Of a DNA stretch of 64,000 nt, positions 8,914 through 17,327 are shown one piece after another. Below the pieces are notes generated by a model, which worked only from the letters and a program-made list of their open reading frames with translations, made no database searches and was not told where the DNA came from. Origin of the DNA: Azoarcus sp. DD4. Its GTDB lineage: Bacteria; Pseudomonadota; Gammaproteobacteria; Burkholderiales; Rhodocyclaceae. Each line of letters starts with the position of its first letter. The first letter of the stretch is position 1. The position numbers and the translations under genes were made by a program. The stretch spans positions 2,604,001 through 2,668,000 of the forward strand of contig NZ_CP022958.1 in the NCBI RefSeq assembly GCF_006496635.1. Reading direction: 5' to 3'.

Positions 8914-10461
8914 TCAGGCGGCCCGCGGCAGGGTTTCGGGGGTGGCGCCGGTGGCCAGCGCGATGATGGCTTCCTGGGTGATGGTGGCGCCCGAGTGGCC
9001 GCCGAGTTCGCCGACCAGTTCGCCTTCGCGCATCACCAGCACGCGGTCGGCGGTGCCGACGATCTCCGGCAGCTCGCTCGAAATCACGATCACGCCCACG
9101 CCGCGCTGGGCGAGGTCGTTGATGATCCGGTAGATCTCGGACTTGGCGCCGATGTCGACGCCGCGCGTCGGCTCGTCGAGGATGAGCACCCGCGGCTTGA
9201 TCTCCAGCAGGCGCGACAGCAGCACTTTCTGCTGGTTACCGCCCGACAGCGCGCCGACGTTGACGCGGGAATTCGGTACCCGGATGGCCAGGTCGCGGAT
9301 GGCCGCGTTGGCGCGCTCGCGCGCCTTGGCGAGGTTGAGCACGCCGGCGCCGCGGGCATCGCCCGAGCAGGCGCAGACGTTGATGTTGTCGCGCACGCTC
9401 ATGTCGAGGAAGAGGCCGCGGCCCTTGCGGTCCTCGGTGAGGTACACCACGCCGGCGCGGATCGCGTCGCGCGGGGTGCGCAGGCGCACCGGTACGCCGT
9501 CGACCACCAGTTCGCCGCCGCTGCGAGGATCGGCGCCGAAGATGAGGCGGGCGAGTTCGGTGCGGCCGGCACCGACCAGGCCGGCGATGCCCAGCACCTC
9601 GCCGGCGTGCAGGTCGAAGCTGCAGTCGCGCACGCGGTTACCGTCATGCATGTTGCGCACCGCCATCACCACCTTGCCCGGCTCGTAGGCGCGATGGTCC
9701 TTCTTGTAGAAACCGGATAGGTCGCGGCCCACCATCATCTGCACCAGCGCATCGGCCGACAGCTCTGCGCGGTCCAGGGTGCCGACGTAGCTGCCGTCGC
9801 GCAGCACCGAGACACGGTCGGACAGTTCGTAGATTTCCGCCATGCGGTGGCTGACGTAGACGATGGCCAGGCCTTCGGCGCGCAGCTGGCGGATCAGCTC
9901 GAACAGGCGGTCGGTCTCGCGCGAGGACAGCGGCGTGGTCGGTTCGTCCATGACCAGGATGCGGGCTTTGGCGTGTACCGCACGGGCGATCTCCACCAGC
10001 TGGCGTTCCGCGATGGAGAGCCCGCCGACCACGGTGCGCGGGCCGAAGCTCGCGCCCAGCCGGGTGAGGATGTCGGCGCATGCGGCTTCCATCGCCGCGC
10101 GGTCCACCCGGCCGCCCCGGCGCAGCTCGCGGCCGAGGTAGATGTTCTCGGCCACGCTGAGGCTGGCGCACAGGGTCAGCTCCTGGTAGATCACCGCCAC
10201 ACCCAGCGCCTTGGCCGACAGCGGGCCGTCGATCACCACCGCTTGGCCGTCGATCAGGATTTCGGCACCGGCATCGGCCTGGTAGGCGCCCGACAGGATC
10301 TTCATCAGTGTCGATTTGCCCGCGCCGTTCTCGCCCATCAGCGAATGGACTTCGCCGGGGTAGAGCGTCAGCGACACGTCGCGCAGTGCGCGCACGCCGG
10401 GAAAGGTCTTGGAGATGCCGCGCATCTCGAGCACCGGCCGCAGGGTTTGATCAGTCGGCAT
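8914..10461 (-). CDS. Sugar ABC transporter ATPase, double-domain (RbsA/MglA-like)
   Basis: Powers the ribose-type importer. The 515 aa protein contains two ABC domains in tandem. The first has Walker A GENGAGKST, signature LSIAERQLVEIARA and Walker B ILVMDEPT. The second has the degenerate Walker A GLVGAGRTELA, signature LSGGNQQKVLL and Walker B VLILDEPT, as expected for the CUT2 class. The start at 10461 has GGAGGAA 7 bases upstream and overlaps the end of the ROK regulator gene by 11 bases, implying translational coupling. Rhizobial FrcA is a single-domain protein, so this is not a simple frc orthologue. Confidence 0.92.
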   Translation of the reverse strand: MPTDQTLRPVLEMRGISKTFPGVRALRDVSLTLYPGEVHSLMGENGAGKSTLMKILSGAYQADAGAEILIDGQAVVIDGPLSAKALGVAVIYQELTLCASLSVAENIYLGRELRRGGRVDRAAMEAACADILTRLGASFGPRTVVGGLSIAERQLVEIARAVHAKARILVMDEPTTPLSSRETDRLFELIRQLRAEGLAIVYVSHRMAEIYELSDRVSVLRDGSYVGTLDRAELSADALVQMMVGRDLSGFYKKDHRAYEPGKVVMAVRNMHDGNRVRDCSFDLHAGEVLGIAGLVGAGRTELARLIFGADPRSGGELVVDGVPVRLRTPRDAIRAGVVYLTEDRKGRGLFLDMSVRDNINVCACSGDARGAGVLNLAKARERANAAIRDLAIRVPNSRVNVGALSGGNQQKVLLSRLLEIKPRVLILDEPTRGVDIGAKSEIYRIINDLAQRGVGVIVISSELPEIVGTADRVLVMREGELVGELGGHSGATITQEAIIALATGATPETLPRAA

Positions 10462-11698
10462 CACGCATTTCCTCCATCGATTTGCCCTGGTTGCGCAGGA
10501 TTTCCGCGCGCGGGGAGAAGCTGAAGAACATCGGCAGGCTGGCTGCGCCGACAGCACCGGCGTCGGAGCCGAAGGAGCCGCGTACCAGGTCGGGCACGCC
10601 GCGCGCTTCCGGTGCGGTTTCCGCCAGGCTGGCGGCCAGCTGGCGCTGCAGCAGGTCGAGCAGGCCGCCATCGACGTCGGCATCCAGCACGACCACCGGC
10701 ACGTCGAGAATGCACAGCGCCGAGCGCAGCGCGGGGGTCAGCGCGTCGATGCAGTCCTCGACCCACTCTTCCACCGCAGGATGGTGGGCGCGGATGTGGC
10801 GTTCGAGGTCGGCGTGGCTGGCCACTTCGGCGCCGTGGTAGCGCAGATGGCGGGCCAGCGCGTTGAGCGAGGCGCGCGACAGCAGCAGCTCCCACTTGCC
10901 GCTGGGAGCCTGGGCCGAAGCGAGCTTGCCCGGCGGTACCGGCATCACCGCGACGTCGCCGGCATTGCCGGTGACGCCGCGCAGGCAGTCGCCGTTGAGC
11001 GCGATGCCGCAGCCGATGACCGGGCCGAGGAAGAGGTAGATGAAGTCGTCGAACTCGCGGCCGCAACCGTAGAAGAGTTCGGCGATGGCGGCGGCGTTGC
11101 CGTCGTTTTCGCTGAACACCGGCAGGCCGGTGGCCTCGCCGAGCTCGAAGGCGAAGTCGACTTCGTCCCAGGCGCGGAACTCGGGTTGGGCGATATTGAG
11201 TTCGCGCAGCCAGGCGCCCAGGTTGAACGGCTGGGCAACGCCGATGCCGGTGAGGCGCTCACGCTCTTCCGGGGTGATCGCCTTCAGCACTTCGTCGATG
11301 TCCTTGCGCACCAGTTCGAGCGTCTCGTCCGGGGAGGGCAGGATGCGGTCGTGCACCCGGCGGGCGAGGATCTGGCCACCGAAGTCGAGCAGGGCGGTTT
11401 CGATGGAGTCGCGGTCGAGCCGTACGCCGATGCCGAAGGCGCCCTTGGGGTTGAGGTCGATCAGGGTAGCCGGCTGGCCGCGCTGGCCTTCGGTTCGGCG
11501 ACCGGTATAGACGATGAGGTCGCTCTCTTCGAGCGACTGGATGATGCTGCCGATGGCGGTGCTGGTGAGGTGGGTGCGGCGTGCGAGGTCGGCCTTGGAG
11601 GCTTCGCCGCTGCGGCGCAAGACCTGCAGCAGCAGCCTTTCGTTGTAGCGCCGCAGCCGCACGGAGTTGCGGCCACGCCCGGGAGGGGCTATTGCCAT
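10451..11698 (-). CDS. ROK-family transcriptional repressor of the sugar ABC operon
   Basis: Predicted sugar-responsive repressor. The 415 aa protein has an N-terminal winged helix (about residues 18-80, KADLARRTHLTSTAIGSIIQ) and a ROK sugar-kinase-like domain with ENDGNAAAIAELFYG. It is the first gene of its operon, with AAGGAGACG before the ATG and a palindrome overlapping the promoter, so it is probably autoregulated. The usual zinc-binding cysteine cluster of ROK kinases is not evident, which fits a regulator rather than an active kinase. Confidence 0.86.
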   Translation of the reverse strand: MAIAPPGRGRNSVRLRRYNERLLLQVLRRSGEASKADLARRTHLTSTAIGSIIQSLEESDLIVYTGRRTEGQRGQPATLIDLNPKGAFGIGVRLDRDSIETALLDFGGQILARRVHDRILPSPDETLELVRKDIDEVLKAITPEERERLTGIGVAQPFNLGAWLRELNIAQPEFRAWDEVDFAFELGEATGLPVFSENDGNAAAIAELFYGCGREFDDFIYLFLGPVIGCGIALNGDCLRGVTGNAGDVAVMPVPPGKLASAQAPSGKWELLLSRASLNALARHLRYHGAEVASHADLERHIRAHHPAVEEWVEDCIDALTPALRSALCILDVPVVVLDADVDGGLLDLLQRQLAASLAETAPEARGVPDLVRGSFGSDAGAVGAASLPMFFSFSPRAEILRNQGKSMEEMRDAD

Positions 11699-11737
11699 CT
11701 TCGTCTCCTTCCTGCCCGCTCATTGGCGGTGCTTATT

Positions 11738-11784
11738 AATAAATCAACTTGGTTTATTTAATGTCGCGCCGAACGGAATGTCAA
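11738..11784 (-). promoter_or_regulatory. Sigma70 promoter with overlapping ROK-type operator
   Basis: Read on the minus strand, TTGACA (11779-11784) is followed by a 17-base spacer and TTAAAT (11756-11761). The palindrome AATAAATCAA-N1-TTGGTTTATT (11738-11758; 9 of 10 arm positions match) starts at the -10 box and covers the expected transcription start, about 40 bases before the regulator ATG. AT-rich palindromes of this kind are typical of ROK repressors, so this is most simply the autoregulatory operator of the downstream operon. Confidence 0.7.
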
Positions 11785-11895
11785 GAACAAGATGTGGATT
11801 TACTCCATCTGCACGAAGGGGCAGGCATCCGCCCGGTGAACGGCCGATGGCGGCGAGGCTTGCGCATGCCGCCCTGTGGGTGAAACGTGGTCTGC

Positions 11896-12891
11896 TCAGG
11901 GGGGCGTCGTGGAGTCGGCGGCCCTGCGTTCGAGCACGCGGGCCGAGCCGATCAGGCCGGGGTAGGCGGCCTGGATCACATAGGTGGGAATCTCGGACAG
12001 GTAACGGCTGAAACGCCCCTTGTCCTCGAAGCGCTGGCGGAAGGGCGAGCGGGCAAAGGCTTCTCCCAGCCGCGGCACGATGCCGCCGCCGATATAGATG
12101 CCGCCGCGCGCCCCGAGCGTGAGCGCGAGGTCCGCCGCGACGGTGCCGAGAAAGGCACAGAAGCTGGCCAGTGTGACCACGCACAGGGCGTCGCTGCCGG
12201 CCAGTGCCAGGCGGGTGACGTCGGCCGGGTCGTAGGGCTCGGGCAGGCGGCCGGCAAGCGCGGCGTGTGCCTGGTAGAGCGCGACCAGACCGGGGCCGGA
12301 CAGCACGCGTTCGGCCGATACGTGCGGATAGCGTGCCGCCAGCCAGGCGATGAGCTCCGCCTCCTGCGGATTGCTGGCAGCGAGCGTTACATGCCCGCCT
12401 TCGCCTTCGAGCGGTACGTAGTCGCCGCCGCAGGGAACCAGGCCGGAAATGCCGAGGCCGGTGCCGGCGCCCAGCAGGCCGATCGCCCGCCCGCCGGCAG
12501 CGCTGCCGCCGCCGACCTTCATCAGGTCCTCCGGCCGCAGCACTGGTAATGCCAGCGCGAGCGCGGTGAAGTCGTTCACCACCTCGAGATGGTCCAGCCT
12601 CAGTGTCGCGCGCAACTCGCGGACGGAAAACGCCCAGTCGTGGTTGGTCATGCGGATGGTGTCGCCGTCGACCGGGTTGGCGATGCCGAAGGCGCACCAG
12701 CGCGGGCGCGGCGTGGTGGTGCCGGCGAGATAGTGCTCCATGGCAGCGGCCGGGCCGTCGAAATCGGCGCAAGGCAGGGTACGGATCGCCTCGGGCTGGC
12801 CGCCGGGCGCGGTGATCAGCGCGAAGCGCGCATTGGTGCCGCCGATGTCGCCGACCAGGCGGGGGAAGGTGTGAATGAGTGCAGGGGGCAT
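11896..12891 (-). CDS. glk: Glucokinase
   Basis: Phosphorylates glucose with ATP in the cytosol. The 331 aa protein belongs to the Glk group: phosphate-binding GDIGGTNARFAL at the N terminus, VNDFTALALALP with the catalytic aspartate, and GAGTGLGISGL. The ATG at 12891 is preceded by GAGGA; the frame continues upstream without family similarity, so the shorter start is preferred. It lies 37 bases downstream of zwf copy 2, so zwf-glk is one transcript. A second glucokinase domain occurs in the fusion at 14761. Confidence 0.93.
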   Translation of the reverse strand: MPPALIHTFPRLVGDIGGTNARFALITAPGGQPEAIRTLPCADFDGPAAAMEHYLAGTTTPRPRWCAFGIANPVDGDTIRMTNHDWAFSVRELRATLRLDHLEVVNDFTALALALPVLRPEDLMKVGGGSAAGGRAIGLLGAGTGLGISGLVPCGGDYVPLEGEGGHVTLAASNPQEAELIAWLAARYPHVSAERVLSGPGLVALYQAHAALAGRLPEPYDPADVTRLALAGSDALCVVTLASFCAFLGTVAADLALTLGARGGIYIGGGIVPRLGEAFARSPFRQRFEDKGRFSRYLSEIPTYVIQAAYPGLIGSARVLERRAADSTTPP

Positions 12892-12928
12892 TTCAGCGTC
12901 CTCGTGTTGTTGCGGGCAGCGCGGCCGA

Positions 12929-14389
12929 TCAGATTTCCTCGTACCAGGAGAGTCCGTCGCGCGACAGCAGCGCGCTCGACGCCGCCGGGCCCCAGGTGCC
13001 GGCAGTGTATGGCTTGGGGCGTTCGCCGCTGGCATCCCAGCCGGCGAGAATGGGCTCGACCCAGCGCCAGGCGGCCTCCTGCTCGTCGCGGCGGACGAAC
13101 AGGGTCAGGTTGCCGCGCATGACGTCCATCAACAGGCGCTCGTAGGCTTCAAGCCGGCGGCTGCGGAAGGCCTCGGCGAAGTCGAGGTTGAGCTGCACCG
13201 GTTGCAGGTGCATGACGTCGCCCGGCTGCTTGGCGAGCAGGTGCAGATCCACCGTTTCTTCCGGCTGCATGCGGATCACCATGCGGTTGGCGTGCTGTGG
13301 CGAGGCCGGTATGCCGAAGATGGAGTGCGGCACCGAGCGGAAGTTGATGACGATCTCGGCTACCTTGTCCTGCATGCGCTTGCCGGTGCGCAGGAAGAAG
13401 GGCACGCCCGCCCAGCGCCAGGTGTTGATCTCGGCCTTGAGCGCGACGAAGGTTTCGGTGCGGCTGTCGGGCGCGATGCCGGCTTCTTCGAGGTAGCCGG
13501 GCACGGGCTGGCCTCCGCTGGCGCCGGCGCGATACTGGCCGCGCACGCTGCGGCTGGCGACGTCGCCCGGACCGAAGGGGCGCAAGGCGCGCAGGATCTT
13601 GAGCTTTTCGTCGCGCACGGCGTCGGGGTTGATCGATGCCGGCGGTTCCATCGCGACGATGCACAGGAGTTGCAGCAGATGGTTCTGCACCATGTCGCGC
13701 ATCGCGCCGACGCGGTCGTAGAAATCCCCGCGGGCCTCGACACCGACCTGTTCGGCCACGGTGATCTGCACGTCGCGCACCCATTCGCGCCGCCACAGCG
13801 GTTCGAACAGCGCGTTGCCGAAGCGCAGGGCCAGCAGGTTCTGCACCGGTTCCTTGCCGAGGTAGTGGTCGATCCGGTAGATCTGGCCTTCGCCGAAGTA
13901 GTGGCCGACCTCGTCGTTGATCGCGCGGGAAGACGCAAGATCGTGGCCGAGCGGCTTCTCCAGCACCACCCGGCTGTCGGCGGCGATCAGGCCGGCCGCT
14001 TCGAGGTGACGGCTGATCGCGGCGAAGAGGCTGGGCGCGGTGGAGAGATAGAACACGCGCTGACCGTCCGGTCGCGCCGACAACTGCTCGGCAAGCCCGC
14101 TGAAACTCGTGCCGTCGAGGGCGTCTACCCGCGCATACAGCAGGCGGGCAACAAAGGTGTTCCAGTCACTGCGGCGGAAGTCCTTGCCGAGAAAGCGCTG
14201 GGCCTGCACGCAGACCAACTCGCGGTAGCCTGCGTCGTCCAGATCATCGCGGGCAACCCCGACGATGCGGGTGGCGGCCGCCAGTAGGCCGTCGCAATGC
14301 AGGTGATAGAGCGCCGGCAGCAGCTTGCGCATCGCCAGGTCGCCGGTACCGCCGAAGATGACCAGATCGAGGGGGCGTTGGGTGTTCAT
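12929..14389 (-). CDS. zwf: Glucose-6-phosphate 1-dehydrogenase (copy 2)
   Basis: Complete 486 aa enzyme of the oxidative pentose phosphate and Entner-Doudoroff entry. The nucleotide-binding motif GGTGDLAMRKL is near residue 13, and the active-site signature DHYLGKE is at residues 174-180. It is clearly paralogous to the truncated zwf at the window start. First gene of a zwf-glk operon; a HexR-like box lies 49-63 bases upstream of its ATG. Confidence 0.96.
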   Translation of the reverse strand: MNTQRPLDLVIFGGTGDLAMRKLLPALYHLHCDGLLAAATRIVGVARDDLDDAGYRELVCVQAQRFLGKDFRRSDWNTFVARLLYARVDALDGTSFSGLAEQLSARPDGQRVFYLSTAPSLFAAISRHLEAAGLIAADSRVVLEKPLGHDLASSRAINDEVGHYFGEGQIYRIDHYLGKEPVQNLLALRFGNALFEPLWRREWVRDVQITVAEQVGVEARGDFYDRVGAMRDMVQNHLLQLLCIVAMEPPASINPDAVRDEKLKILRALRPFGPGDVASRSVRGQYRAGASGGQPVPGYLEEAGIAPDSRTETFVALKAEINTWRWAGVPFFLRTGKRMQDKVAEIVINFRSVPHSIFGIPASPQHANRMVIRMQPEETVDLHLLAKQPGDVMHLQPVQLNLDFAEAFRSRRLEAYERLLMDVMRGNLTLFVRRDEQEAAWRWVEPILAGWDASGERPKPYTAGTWGPAASSALLSRDGLSWYEEI

Positions 14390-14437
14390 GGGAGTCTCAT
14401 CGAAGAATGCGCCGTTCAGGCATCTGATGACTTATTG

Positions 14438-14452
14438 TGTAGCAAAATTACA
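14438..14452 (-). promoter_or_regulatory. HexR-like operator upstream of zwf2-glk
   Basis: TGTAGCAAAATTACA has matching TGTA/TACA ends and the same length as the core of the perfect palindrome before the porin gene. On the minus strand it lies between a possible -35 (TTGCTT) and -10 (CACAAT), so binding would block zwf transcription. The rest of the 14390-14760 gap holds the start region of the divergent glucokinase fusion; no second clear box was found there. Confidence 0.5.
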
Positions 14453-14760
14453 AATAAGCAAAGTACAACGTGGGTGCGGTCATGGATGAGCGGCTGCCGA
14501 AAAAAGCCCGGGATATTATCGTTAGTGTATGAACTTAAACAATATATTGACGAAGTGTGGCGGCGGTTAAGGTGGAGCGCTGTCCTCGCGTGCGGGGCTT
14601 CGTGGCGCGTAATGAAGTAACAGAATGAGGGGGTCCGTACCAATACTACGTATTTCGCGAGGGTGTCCGGCCTTGCTGCGGGCGGTAGGCGACTAGAATG
14701 CATGGCATATCGGCGCGCGTCCGGTGCGGCGGCGCAGGCAATGCGATAGACGGGGTGTTC

Positions 14761-16653
14761 ATGTACGGAGAAGAGAGGGCGGAAGGCATCGGGCAATCCA
14801 CGGCGGAGTTCGCCGACGGTCCGCGTTTGCTGGCGGACATCGGTGCAACCAACGCCCGCTTCGCGCTCGAGCGCGCACCGGGGCGCCTGGAGGCGGTGGA
14901 GGTTCTGCAGTGCGCCGACTACGGGGGCATCGTCGAGGTCGTGCAGTCCTACCTTCGTCGCTCGTCCGGTGCGGCGCCGCGCCACGCGGCCATCGCCATC
15001 GCCAATCCCATCGCCGGCGACCTGGTCAGGATGACCAACCGCGACTGGCGGTTCTCCATCGATGCGACGCGTCGCGAACTCGGTCTCGATACCTTGCTGG
15101 TGGTGAACGACTTCACCGCGCTGGCGATGGCGCTGTCGCGGCTGCCGGAGGACGGGCGCGTCCAGGTGGGTGGCGGCGAGCCGAGCCCCGGCGGGGTGGT
15201 CGGCCTGATCGGGCCGGGCACGGGTTTGGGCGTGTCCGGCCTGATCCCTGCCGGGGATCGCTGGGTGACGCTGGGGAGCGAGGGCGGGCATGTGAGCTTT
15301 GCGCCGGGTGACGAGCGCGAGATCTTTGTTCTGCAATACGCCTGGCGCGAGTGGTCGCACGTGTCGGCCGAACGCCTGATCTCCGGGCCGGGCATGGAGC
15401 TGGTCCATCGCGCTCTCGCCGAACGCGCGGGCGTGGTGCTGGAGCAGCCGCTGACTGCCGCGAAGATCGTAGCGCGCGCACTGGCCGGTGATGATCCGCT
15501 GTGCGCCGAGGTCGTCGACTGCTTTTGCGCGATGCTCGGTACCGTGGCGGCCGACGTGGCGGTGACGTTGGGCGCTGTGGGTGGCATCTACATCGGCGGC
15601 GGCATCGTGCCGCGGCTCGGCGATCTCTTCCTGCGTTCGCCCTTCCGGCGGCGCTTCGAGAACAAGGGGCGTTTCGCCGACTACCTCGCCCGGATTCCGA
15701 CCTACGTGATCACCGCGCCGCAACCGGCTTTTCAAGGGGTGTCGGTCATTCTCGGCCATCATCTGCGCGCCGAGCGGGGCGAAAACCCCTTGCTGGAGAA
15801 AGTCGGTGCCGCGCTGTCCACGCTCAGCAAGGCCGAGCAGCGAGTTGCCCGCCTGCTGCTGGACCAGCCGCGCAGCTTCCTGAACGACCCGGTGGCCGAT
15901 ATCGCTCGGCATGCCCATGTCAGCCAGCCGACCGTCATCCGCTTCTGCCGCACGCTGGGGTTCAGCGGCCTGGCGGATTTCCGCCTGAAACTGGCATCCG
16001 GACTGACCGGCACGGTGCCGGTGCGTCACAGCCAGGTGAAGGCCGATGACGCCGCGCCCGATCTGTCGGCCAAGGTGCTGGACAATACGGTGTCGGCCAT
16101 CCTGAGGCTGCGCGATGGCCTCGATCCCGCGGCGGTCGAGCAGGCCATCGGTCTGCTGCGGCAGGCTGCGCGCATCGAGTTCTATGGTGCCGGTAATTCG
16201 AGCGTCGTCGCGCTCGACGGCCAGTACAAGTTCTTCCGCTTCGGCATTCCCGCCGTTGCCTACGCCGATCCGCGGCTCGAAGCGATGGCGGCCGAGTTGC
16301 TCGCGCCGGGAGATGTGGTGGTTGCCGTCTCCAGTTCCGGACGCCTGCCGGAACTGCTCAAGGCGGTCGATCTCGCGCTTGCGGCCGGCGCCGCAGTGAT
16401 TTCCATCACCGCAAGCCACTCGCCGCTGGCGAAGAAGGCGACCGTCAATCTCGCCGTCGATCATGCCGAAGACATCGCAACCCATCTGTCGATGATCTCG
16501 CGCATCCTGCATCTGCTGATGCTCGACGTGCTCGCCGTCGGCGTCGCGGTCCGCGGCGGAGCCGATCGCGGCGCGCGGCGCGGTGCCGAAGCCCAGACGC
16601 GTACCGCTGCCGAAGGCGGTGATCTCGGTGCGCTGATCTCCCACGCCAGCTGA
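14761..16653 (+). CDS. Bifunctional glucokinase / RpiR-family regulator fusion
   Basis: One 630 aa polypeptide joins a glucokinase domain (about residues 20-325: ADIGATNARFALER, VNDFTALAMAL, GPGTGLGVSGL) to an RpiR helix-turn-helix (about 340-415: SQPTVIRFCRTLGFSGLADF) and a SIS domain (about 450-590: EFYGAGNSSVVALDGQYKFF, VSSSGRLPELLKAVDLA). This architecture is known in Burkholderia and relatives. It may couple glucose phosphorylation to control of sugar catabolism. The start at 14761 is preceded only by a weak ACGGGG site; the frame continues upstream to 14698. It is divergent from zwf2-glk. Confidence 0.9.
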   Translation: MYGEERAEGIGQSTAEFADGPRLLADIGATNARFALERAPGRLEAVEVLQCADYGGIVEVVQSYLRRSSGAAPRHAAIAIANPIAGDLVRMTNRDWRFSIDATRRELGLDTLLVVNDFTALAMALSRLPEDGRVQVGGGEPSPGGVVGLIGPGTGLGVSGLIPAGDRWVTLGSEGGHVSFAPGDEREIFVLQYAWREWSHVSAERLISGPGMELVHRALAERAGVVLEQPLTAAKIVARALAGDDPLCAEVVDCFCAMLGTVAADVAVTLGAVGGIYIGGGIVPRLGDLFLRSPFRRRFENKGRFADYLARIPTYVITAPQPAFQGVSVILGHHLRAERGENPLLEKVGAALSTLSKAEQRVARLLLDQPRSFLNDPVADIARHAHVSQPTVIRFCRTLGFSGLADFRLKLASGLTGTVPVRHSQVKADDAAPDLSAKVLDNTVSAILRLRDGLDPAAVEQAIGLLRQAARIEFYGAGNSSVVALDGQYKFFRFGIPAVAYADPRLEAMAAELLAPGDVVVAVSSSGRLPELLKAVDLALAAGAAVISITASHSPLAKKATVNLAVDHAEDIATHLSMISRILHLLMLDVLAVGVAVRGGADRGARRGAEAQTRTAAEGGDLGALISHAS

Positions 16654-17041
16654 GCTGGTCTTTCCGGTGCCGGTGCCAGGCCGGCGCCAGTCTCTCCCTG
16701 CCTGGCGTCGATGTGCTTGCTGCCGCGAGCGCGTGAGCGCGTCGCCGCTGCGCTCGGCAGGGCTGCGCCTGGCGGGACGCGTGCGGGGTGGCGACAGCGC
16801 CATACAGCCTTCCCCATGGCGTTGGCCGCTTCTTGTCGGGCGGGGCATCTCGAATATCGAAAGCGCTTTGGGGCTAAAAGTGGAGAAGAAGAACATGATT
16901 AGTGATCAGTTATGAACTTGTATCACAGAATATGTGTTCACGGCATTAACGCCATTTACGGCTTGTGATAACTAAAAACATACTAAAAAACAATGGTGAA
17001 AATGCCTTAACATTCCTGGTGGCATGATTTGATTGGCAATG

Positions 17042-17094
17042 TTTTGTAGGGCAACTACAAAAAATTTGCAAACGTTCGGTAGTATTTCTACAAT
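17042..17094 (+). promoter_or_regulatory. Porin promoter with two HexR-like palindromes
   Basis: Box 1 is the perfect repeat TTTTGTAG-GGCAA-CTACAAAA (17042-17062). Box 2 is GTAG-TATTT-CTAC (17079-17091). A promoter TTGCAA (17066-17071), 17-base spacer, TACAAT (17089-17094) has box 1 just upstream and box 2 overlapping the -10. The remaining part of the 16654-17327 gap shows nothing else I can name; the untranslated leader would be more than 200 bases. Confidence 0.6.
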
Positions 17095-17327
17095 CCGCTA
17101 CAAGCTGGTTGAAAAGCCACGCGGCGGTTGCGGATTTCATCTCCACCCCGTGTGTGTCTGCTGCTGATCCGAGTGCCGCCGGCGGTCTTTCCCGCTCGGC
17201 CACCGGGGTGACGCGCAGCCAGTTGTGGAGAGCGACCCAGAACGTATTTCCGCCCGTCGCAGGCGCTCGCAGAAGCGCCGCCGCTGGCGTCAGTGTTGCA
17301 GCCAATCAGAACTGAGGAGACAAGGGA

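Noticed and set aside
14416..16896. 826-aa open frame on the minus strand opposite the glucokinase-RpiR fusion
   Set aside because: It is antisense to a gene with clear domains, is rich in Arg/Gln/Gly/His from mirrored GC-rich codons, and has no family motif.
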